DNA of 5,628 bases from Sporosarcina sp. (GTDB lineage Bacteria > Bacillota > Bacilli > Bacillales_A > Planococcaceae): the NCBI GenBank assembly GCA_029263945.1, contig JARIDM010000112.1, forward strand, positions 1 through 5,628. Reading direction: 5' to 3'. Within the stretch, counting starts at the first letter, position 1, and the number at the start of each line of letters is the position of its first letter. Positions 1-4,220 of this stretch are shown here, piece by piece. The notes beneath the pieces are model-generated. The model had not been told where the DNA came from and ran no database searches. It saw only the letters and a list, made by a program, of their open reading frames with translations. The position numbers were made by a program, and so were the translations under genes.

Positions 1-674
1 CCTGAAACCATCCCGTCAATACTCCTGCATGCGTCACGACTGACAGGTCATGGGGTCTGAAGTACAGGTAGATTCGGCAGAACGAAGGCTGAAGCCATTC
101 TTTTCGAAGAAAAGGTATGCCAACGGATATGCCGCACGGCTGAAAAACTAGATACGGTGAGAATCGTTCCAACTTAGAGGAACTGACGAATTTCCGAATG
201 TACGGGTCTAAAGTTAGAACATAGAGGAAACCTATGACCCATCCAACGATGGGGTGAGTGGTGTAAAGTAAAAATGCGCCCTCTGAAATACGCTATACCG
301 AACAAAGGCGGTATCCAGCTCACAGGCTTACAGGAAACACCTACGTCTAGAACGCAAAGCTACGTTGTAAGGGACTTGGAAAGCAAGGAATGTTGAAACA
401 AGGACTGTCATCCTAAACGGTTGCCATAAGGCGCAAGCCGAAAGGCATTAATCCTTGTGAGGGTAGGGGCACGACTGATGAATCTTCTGTAATGGAAGTG
501 GAGGAACAGCCCCAAGTCTAGCGGAATGAACGATTATTTTCCTCGCGTTCATCGCACCGATCGGGTAAGAATGTGGGGATTTCCACAGTGCGAGCTTTTA
601 GAAGAAAGACATAAAAAGTCTGTTTGACTAAGGGTAACGAGGAACTTATAGTCTAGTATATAAAGTTAGATGGA

Positions 675-708
675 GCGCGGAATGCAGGGAAACTTGCACG
701 TTCCGTGT
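675..708 (+). ncRNA. Group II intron domain V (catalytic hairpin)
   Basis: The sequence folds exactly to the family geometry. It has a 9-bp lower helix (675-683 with 700-708), a 2-nt AC bulge at 698-699, a 5-bp upper helix (684-688 with 693-697) and a GAAA tetraloop at 689-692. The total of 34 nt is the usual length. The catalytic triad at 676-678 reads CGC rather than the commoner AGC; CGC is known from some bacterial introns, including the structurally solved Oceanobacillus iheyensis intron. All pairs are Watson-Crick or G-U, so the active-site hairpin looks intact. Confidence 0.92.
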
Positions 709-710
709 GG

Positions 711-755
711 AGCAGGGGAAAAGCTGGAGATTATTTCAAATGCTTACCTATTGCT
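711..755 (+). ncRNA. Group II intron domain VI with branch-point A750
   Basis: AGCA (711-714) pairs with TGCT (752-755), G715 with T751, GGG (716-718) with CCT (747-749), and AAGC (721-724) with GCTT (742-745). This leaves A750 unpaired as the bulged branch-point adenosine. A750 lies 8 nt before the proposed 3' splice site after C758, the usual distance, and the intron would end in the AY dinucleotide AC. This agreement is the main reason for placing the end at 758. Confidence 0.8.
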
Positions 756-793
756 GACGATGGTTGAATGACTTTTGGGAGAAGAGGTGCTAT

Positions 794-1048
794 ATGGGTA
801 AAGATGGTAGGAATCTTATTCAGTTTACGATGGGATATGTAGGGTATTTTTTAATCGGGTTTATCGCTTTGAAGACTTTGTTTGTCTACGATGATAAAGC
901 AGGATTCATTATATCGGTTATAGGATTACTTTTGCTTGTGACCTATATGCAGTTTTTAGAAAAAAAACATGGTTCACCAAAGTACAGCGGCTATATAAAA
1001 CTAATTTTATTTGTAGGGTTTTCTATTTCGGCATTTACTTTATTTTAA
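794..1048 (+). CDS. Small membrane protein with three predicted helices, function unknown
   Basis: This encodes 84 residues, mostly hydrophobic. Likely membrane segments lie at about residues 11-30, 36-55 and 67-84, separated by short charged loops (YDDK near 32-35, EKKHGSPK at 56-63). The ATG at 794 is preferred because GAGGTG (784-789) lies just upstream. A longer reading from TTG at 764 adds ten residues (MNDFWEKRCY) but has no ribosome binding site and begins six bases after the intron end. I do not recognise the family and see no catalytic motif. The gene follows the intron directly, so its transcription probably comes from inside or upstream of the intron. The terminator at 1167-1194 ends this unit. 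It could be a real small integral membrane protein or a remnant of a longer gene interrupted by the intron. Confidence 0.6.
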   Translation: MGKDGRNLIQFTMGYVGYFLIGFIALKTLFVYDDKAGFIISVIGLLLLVTYMQFLEKKHGSPKYSGYIKLILFVGFSISAFTLF

Positions 1049-1166
1049 GCAATCGGGTGCAAGTTGTTGAAGAAACACTGTGCCTTAATTGGGCTAGTTA
1101 GTGATAAAGCAAGTTCCCTTTTTACATCATAAATGAATAACGTTAAGACTTTTTCTTCTTCTACTT

Positions 1167-1194
1167 GGATTAGCTTAATAGCTAATCTTTTTTT
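1167..1194 (+). terminator. Rho-independent terminator after the small membrane protein gene
   Basis: A perfect 8-bp stem, GATTAGCT (1168-1175) with AGCTAATC (1180-1187), encloses a TAAT loop and extends by one G-U pair. Seven T residues (1188-1194) follow. It separates the small membrane gene from the sigma operon, whose start codon lies 60 bases further on. Confidence 0.85.
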
Positions 1195-1203
1195 ATTTAA
1201 AAT
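1175..1203 (+). promoter_or_regulatory. Candidate sigma-A promoter of the ECF sigma operon
   Basis: TTAATA (1175-1180, 4 of 6 to the -35 consensus), a 17-nt spacer, then TAAAAT (1198-1203, 5 of 6 to the -10). Transcription would begin near 1210, giving a ~45-nt leader before the ATG at 1255. It is the only reasonable promoter found between the terminator and the operon. No ECF-type GAAC...CGTC pair lies at a workable distance, so autoregulation by the encoded sigma is not visible here. The -35 sits in the terminator loop, so the two signals overlap. Confidence 0.4.
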
Positions 1204-1254
1204 AAAGTGTTTACCTTTTTGAACGACAATCGTTATCTAAGTAGGAGGGGGATT

Positions 1255-1758
1255 ATGGATGATGAATTAGGTCTTTATTTAGAAAGGAAACTAAAAGGTG
1301 TTTATTATGTCTTACTGAAAATGGGTGCAAAAAAAGAGGATGCCGAAGATATTTTACAAGAAACAGCATATCGTTTTGTACAACTATTAGATGGCATTGA
1401 TGAAACCTATATGGATGCTTGGCTTTATCGAGTAGCGATTAACTTATTTTATGACGGTTGGAAGAAAAAAAAGACAATGGTTCGTTATCTAACGCTCTTC
1501 GAAACTGAAGACTTACTTGATTTATATACTCCGGAGCAATCCTTGATTGATGCAGAATTTGAAAAACAAATAAAAATAGCTATGTCTAAACTAAGGCCAA
1601 AAGATAGTGAAATTCTACTTTTGAGATATAGTGCAGAATTTTCATTAAAAGACATGGGGCGTTTATTAGGAACAACAGATAAATCAATAAAAACTCAGTT
1701 GGCAAGAGCGAAAAAACGATTACGAAAAATGATTGAGGAGGATATTTATTTTGAGTGA
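1255..1758 (+). CDS. ECF-type RNA polymerase sigma factor
   Basis: This 167-residue protein has the length and two-domain layout of an extracytoplasmic-function sigma-70 factor. Region 2 spans about residues 8-73, with GAKKEDAEDILQETAYRFVQ (24-43), the core-binding helix, and WLYRVAINLFYDGWKKKK (56-73), typical of 2.3-2.4. Region 4 spans about 103-160: LRPKDSEILLLRYSAEFSLK (113-132), then the helix-turn-helix and RAKKRLRKM. Regions 1 and 3 are absent, as expected. The ATG at 1255 is chosen for its strong site AGGAGGGGG (1243-1251); a GTG at 1207 would add 16 residues without such a site. It would direct RNA polymerase to a small regulon, usually for envelope or antibiotic stress; the target cannot be told. 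The next gene, its likely anti-sigma, overlaps it by 8 bases, so the two are translationally coupled. Confidence 0.93.
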   Translation: MDDELGLYLERKLKGVYYVLLKMGAKKEDAEDILQETAYRFVQLLDGIDETYMDAWLYRVAINLFYDGWKKKKTMVRYLTLFETEDLLDLYTPEQSLIDAEFEKQIKIAMSKLRPKDSEILLLRYSAEFSLKDMGRLLGTTDKSIKTQLARAKKRLRKMIEEDIYFE

Positions 1759-2668
1759 AAAATCTATTTTTGATTCAAAGGATACATATCAACCAACTAT
1801 TAAGAAGGCAAAGCAAAAGTCTATGAAACGGACAGTTTTAGTTTCGATGGCTGTTACATTAATTACGGTAATATTAGGGGGAGTTATTTTTTTAGCAGCT
1901 CATCTTTACATGCAAAAAAATATGAACGATTATTATAATTTGAAAGTGAATGAATCAAAGGTACGTGGAGCAAATATTACTTTAGATAATGGTTCAAATA
2001 CCAGCTTTGGAATTGAATCGGCGATTACGCAAGATCAGTATAGGAAAAACATTGATGGCATACCGTTTACTTGGTATAACGAACAAACACATTATAAAAT
2101 CTATGACAAACCAACAACAATACTTGATACAACAATTACATCTTTTGATGGCAAGCAATATTATCGAAACGGTCAACGAGTGATGAACTTCTTATATCCT
2201 GGAATGGATAATTCAAATGATGATCTAACCTTATTAACCTCTCTAGACAGTAGTACCAAAGTCGAAGTGGCGATTTCATTAAATGAAGAATTAACAGTAG
2301 ATGAGATGTTGGAAATTTTCCCGACTGTACAGTGGGCTTGGGTTATTGATCCGATGAATCGAGATTCAATTGAAAGAGCACTACAAGAAATCGGCACGGA
2401 ATATATTAGCTATGTTATTAGCGAACATGCTTATGGTTTTTCAATTCAATCAGGAAAATCGATTGAAAAGGATGTAGAAGAATTCAAGAAAGCGCTGCAA
2501 AGAATACCTGATGAACAAAGAAATGCGAAGCAATTACAAGAGTCGGTTCAAGATAGCTTACGCGTTGGAGGAATTGTTGTAACAGGGACAGTTGATGAAA
2601 TACTACCAATGATGGTACAAGATCAAATTAATTTTGTAAGTGTTGGTGTTATTATTCCTCAAAAATGA
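1751..2668 (+). CDS. Membrane anti-sigma factor (Sigma_reg_N/Sigma_reg_C type)
   Basis: This encodes 305 residues. It begins at TTG 1751, nine bases after AGGAGG (1736-1741), and overlaps the end of the sigma gene. A lysine-rich cytoplasmic start of ~27 residues leads into one membrane helix (about 28-50). About 255 residues then lie outside, giving an N-in orientation. The part from ~165 (VEVAISLNEELTVDEMLEIF at 171-190, then QWAWVID) resembles the C-terminal domain of Bacillus sigma factor regulators (Pfam Sigma_reg_C), and the membrane-proximal part resembles Sigma_reg_N. The family call is from memory of these patterns, not a search. The protein has no cysteine, so it is not a zinc-binding (ZAS) anti-sigma. 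It presumably binds the upstream-encoded sigma at the membrane and releases it on an envelope signal. A further TTG at 1733 would add six residues but precedes the ribosome binding site. Confidence 0.82.
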   Translation: MSEKSIFDSKDTYQPTIKKAKQKSMKRTVLVSMAVTLITVILGGVIFLAAHLYMQKNMNDYYNLKVNESKVRGANITLDNGSNTSFGIESAITQDQYRKNIDGIPFTWYNEQTHYKIYDKPTTILDTTITSFDGKQYYRNGQRVMNFLYPGMDNSNDDLTLLTSLDSSTKVEVAISLNEELTVDEMLEIFPTVQWAWVIDPMNRDSIERALQEIGTEYISYVISEHAYGFSIQSGKSIEKDVEEFKKALQRIPDEQRNAKQLQESVQDSLRVGGIVVTGTVDEILPMMVQDQINFVSVGVIIPQK

Positions 2669-2940
2669 ATGAGAGTAAGTAAGAAATTTGTAATTATGTT
2701 CAAGTAGCGGGTGCGTTTGTCGCACTAAAAATTGTATTTAAATAACGTAAGAGTCATATTGTGGAGTTAATAAGGTCGATTACATATTAAAAATTGACTA
2801 TAAATCCTTAATAAACTACTGAATTTAGTGTCGGGATTTTCTTGAGCTGTGCATACTAACTAGTTTTTCTTAATAACAATTACGGGTTTTTGAACTGTAT
2901 AGTGTAAGATAAAGTAGTATCGAGAAAAGGGTTGTAAAGC
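2669..2940 (+). other. Gene-less spacer with a small GC hairpin
   Basis: I see no gene on either strand. The only clear structure is the hairpin GTGCG (2711-2715) / CGCAC (2721-2725) with a TTTGT loop, extended by one G-U pair. It has no T-run after it, so it is a weak terminator candidate for the sigma operon. It overlaps the recurring CGGGTGC motif (2708-2714). TATAGT at 2898-2903 could be a -10 box for the broken gene that follows, without a convincing -35. Confidence 0.6.
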
Positions 2941-3164
2941 ATGAAGGAATTAACGCTAGAGTCGGAGGAATTCAAATAAGTGATGCATAATCTTCGTTTG
3001 GAAAGTACAATAAAAAAGACAATGACGATTATCTCCTACCCCTTAATTTATGGGGGATTGATTCTCACATTGAACTTGAAAGAGCTGAAGCCTATATACA
3101 AACAACGATTCAATTTGTCATTGATTTGGGAACATTAAGAAAATTTTTCTTGGAAACTATTTAA
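2941..3164 (+). pseudogene. Broken gene of unknown function
   Basis: ATG 2941 follows AAAAGGG (2925-2931) at suitable spacing and reads MKELTLESEEFK before a TAA at 2977. Two bases out of phase, a second frame is open after a TAA at 2988-2990 and reads SSFGKYNKKDNDDYLLPLN, then LWGIDSHIELERAEAYIQ and TTIQFVIDLGTLRKFFLETI, stopping at TAA 3162-3164. This second part has balanced, protein-like composition with an amphipathic acidic stretch. The simplest reading is one small gene (~75 residues) broken by at least one indel. The strong terminator that follows 13 bases after the stop supports former coding. I do not recognise the family. It might instead be the end of a longer gene whose start has been deleted. 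Confidence 0.5.
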
Positions 3165-3177
3165 TATATCGAGTAAT

Positions 3178-3219
3178 GAAACTGGGGCTAATCTTTTACA
3201 CGGATTGGTCTCAGTTTTT
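3178..3219 (+). terminator. Rho-independent terminator after the broken gene
   Basis: A 15-bp stem, AAACTGGGGCTAATC (3179-3193) with GATTGGTCTCAGTTT (3203-3217), pairs along its whole length with three G-U wobbles. The 9-nt loop is TTTTACACG. The 3' arm runs into TTTTT (3215-3219). The A-run on the 5' side is too short for this to be a good terminator for the opposite strand. Confidence 0.85.
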
Positions 3220-3299
3220 CATTGGAATTTAAACGGGAGAGTTACTGTACCTGAAACCGACCATTTAACATGATAAGTAAAGGAGACTTAACTAATAAA

Positions 3300-3746
3300 A
3301 TGAACAATATTTATATAGCTGATATTGATGAAACCAATGAATGCATGGTAAGAAATATAAAAGTCAAACCAGGGCAAGCGAAATATATTGAATCAGTAGA
3401 TGAATGTCTAGCCGAAGCTAAGGAAATACAACAATGGCATCCAGTAGCTATATATAGTGAAGAAGAAATCATTGGCTTTGCGATGTACGGTTCTTTCGGT
3501 CCAAATAAAGATACTTGGATTGATCGGATCATAATAGATGAAAAGTTTCAGGGTAAAGGTTTAGGGAAGAAAGCAATGCTAAAACTTATTGATATCGTCG
3601 CACATGAGTATGAAATAAAAGTGATATATTTGAGTATCGTTGAGGAGAATAAAGTAGCTTATCAATTATACAAAGATATTGGCTTTGTGTTTATGAATGA
3701 AAAAGATCCAAATGGAGAACTAATATTTAAATATACGATTCAATAA
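3300..3746 (+). CDS. GNAT N-acetyltransferase, BltD-like (probable spermine/spermidine acetyltransferase)
   Basis: The 148-residue protein moves an acetyl group from acetyl-CoA to an amine. The acetyl-CoA loop is clear: WIDRIIIDEKFQGKGLGKKA (73-92), with QGKGLG as the pyrophosphate-binding motif. The later part has IYLSIVEENKVAYQLYKDIG (109-128), where N117 and Y124 match the usual GNAT positions and Y124 is the likely general acid. The order YIES, then ECLAEAKE, GFAMYG and the Q-G-K-G-L-G loop closely follows Bacillus subtilis BltD (152 residues), which acetylates spermidine and spermine. The polyamine substrate is therefore likely but inferred. ATG 3300 is chosen because it gives the BltD length and start; AAGGAG (3280-3285) is 14 bases upstream, rather far. 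ATG 3270 would add ten residues but has no ribosome binding site. No bltlike efflux pump gene is beside it; it looks like a single-gene unit between decayed sequences. Confidence 0.9.
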   Translation: MNNIYIADIDETNECMVRNIKVKPGQAKYIESVDECLAEAKEIQQWHPVAIYSEEEIIGFAMYGSFGPNKDTWIDRIIIDEKFQGKGLGKKAMLKLIDIVAHEYEIKVIYLSIVEENKVAYQLYKDIGFVFMNEKDPNGELIFKYTIQ

Positions 3747-3780
3747 GCGGTCTCGTTTGTATAGTACTACGTTCTTACTT

Positions 3781-3837
3781 GATTGGAGTGGAAACCGCCC
3801 ACCCCACGGAACGCGTCCAGTTGAAACGTAAAGCAAC
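3781..3837. repeat. Internally deleted copy of a dispersed Bacillaceae intergenic repeat
   Basis: The stretch starts GATTGGAGTGGAA (3781-3793) and continues CCGCCCACCCCACGGAACGC (3795-3814), then GTCCAGTTGAAACGTAAAGC. From memory, full copies in Bacillus relatives are ~100-130 nt, begin GATTGGAGCGGAA, have a GC-rich palindromic middle, and end with CCGCCC-CCCGCGGAA-GCG-CCTGGA-CGGAAATCAAC. Here both ends are recognisable but the middle is missing. The GC content is well above the flanking sequence. Strand and exact borders are not certain. Confidence 0.55.
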
Positions 3838-3861
3838 GCAATTTTAACATTAGTCTAGAAT

Positions 3862-3903
3862 CGGGTGCATTTATTGAACATGAGGGTTCAACGATAGGAC
3901 CCT
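3862..3903 (+). repeat. CGGGTGC spacer motif with competing inverted repeats
   Basis: CGGGTGC (3862-3868) precedes TTGAAC (3874-3879), which pairs with GTTCAA (3886-3891). An overlapping second pair, AGGGT (3883-3887) with ACCCT (3899-3903), excludes the first, so two alternative hairpins are possible. No T-run follows. Similar starts occur at 1054-1060 and 2708-2714. Function is unknown. Confidence 0.45.
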
Positions 3904-3950
3904 ATTGTCAAAACTTAATAATTTAAAGAAGAATTAATAGGAGTGTTCGT

Positions 3951-4040
3951 ATGCGTTGTAGTATTTGCGAAGAATAACAAACATTTAATTTAAAAGTAGA
4001 CGGTTCACCGAATACCTTTTTCTAAGACTAGTGGAAATGA
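3951..4040 (+). pseudogene. Decayed small zinc-ribbon (CxxC) protein gene
   Basis: ATG 3951 has a good ribosome binding site (AGGAG, 3940-3944, six bases away) and reads MRCSICEE before TAA at 3975. The same frame continues QTFNLKVDGSPNTFF, then TAA 4023, GAC, TAG 4029, W, K and TGA 4038. The first half holds one CxxC pair. The place where a second pair would be expected (4023-4031) is filled by stop codons, each one base from a cysteine or other sense codon. This matches the pattern of small Bacillus proteins with two CxxC knuckles around a short beta-strand segment, so I read it as a former ~30-40 residue zinc-ribbon protein. The alternative is an eight-residue peptide with chance read-through similarity. 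Confidence 0.5.
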
Positions 4041-4176
4041 AATGTGCTTCAATTCAATTGCTAATTTGTCTAGTGATAAAATCATCATCGTATTCGTATG
4101 GTAAAGCGGTGTAAGCGTGCCCATCTAAAAGGAAATCGTGAGATAAAGGGAATTGAGGGTTTGAAAGCAGTAGATA

Positions 4177-4185
4177 TGATATAAT
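4177..4185 (+). promoter_or_regulatory. Extended -10 promoter of dinG
   Basis: TGATATAAT has a perfect TATAAT (4180-4185) preceded by TGn, the extended -10 form that needs little -35 contact. No good -35 stands at 17 bp. TTGAGG (4153-4158) lies 16 bp before an overlapping weaker box, TATGAT (4175-4180). Transcription would start near 4192, leaving a ~29-nt leader with AGGAAG (4204-4209) ahead of the ATG at 4221. I see no SOS (LexA-type) operator around it. Confidence 0.65.
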
Positions 4186-4220
4186 TTTATTAGCATTGAT
4201 AACAGGAAGTTGATGATCTA

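Larger units (their letters stand above)
29..758 (+). mobile_element. Group II intron RNA without a maturase ORF
   Basis: This is a self-splicing intron/retroelement RNA. The 3' part is decisive: a 34-nt domain V, a domain VI with a bulged adenine, and a GAC end at 756-758. Upstream, a domain III-like unit closes with GGGGC (466-470) and GCCCC (509-513) and carries the hairpin CTTC/GAAG around TGTAATG (484-498). The first ~460 bases have the purine-rich, GAAA-dotted look of domain I. The space between domains III and V (about 514-670), where the reverse transcriptase/maturase gene normally sits, is only ~155 nt and has no protein beyond a 33-codon frame. The 5' end is uncertain: ATGCG at 29-33 is the nearest match to the usual GUGYG start, with A in place of G, and the true end could lie a few bases away or outside the window. 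Any splicing would need a maturase supplied in trans. The class is unresolved. Confidence 0.85.
3747..3950. other. Spacer after the acetyltransferase gene
   Basis: There is no intact gene. It contains the deleted repeat and the CGGGTGC hairpin motif listed separately. I see no U-tailed terminator for the acetyltransferase gene. Confidence 0.6.

Noticed and set aside
764..793. TTG start giving a ten-residue longer membrane protein
   Set aside because: There is no ribosome binding site before it, whereas ATG 794 has GAGGTG in place.
1210..1238. Promoter or ECF autoregulatory site (TTTACC or TGAAC with a later -10)
   Set aside because: The -10 matches are poor and transcription would start within the ribosome binding site of the sigma gene.
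1989..2183. Alternative plus-strand frame inside the anti-sigma gene
   Set aside because: It overlaps a well-supported gene in another frame and has no start signal.
3242..3271. TTACTG-N18-TAACAT as promoter of the acetyltransferase gene
   Set aside because: The -35 matches only two of six positions; it is too weak to list.
3311..3532. Minus-strand frame opposite the acetyltransferase gene
   Set aside because: It mirrors a clear GNAT gene and has no start signal of its own.
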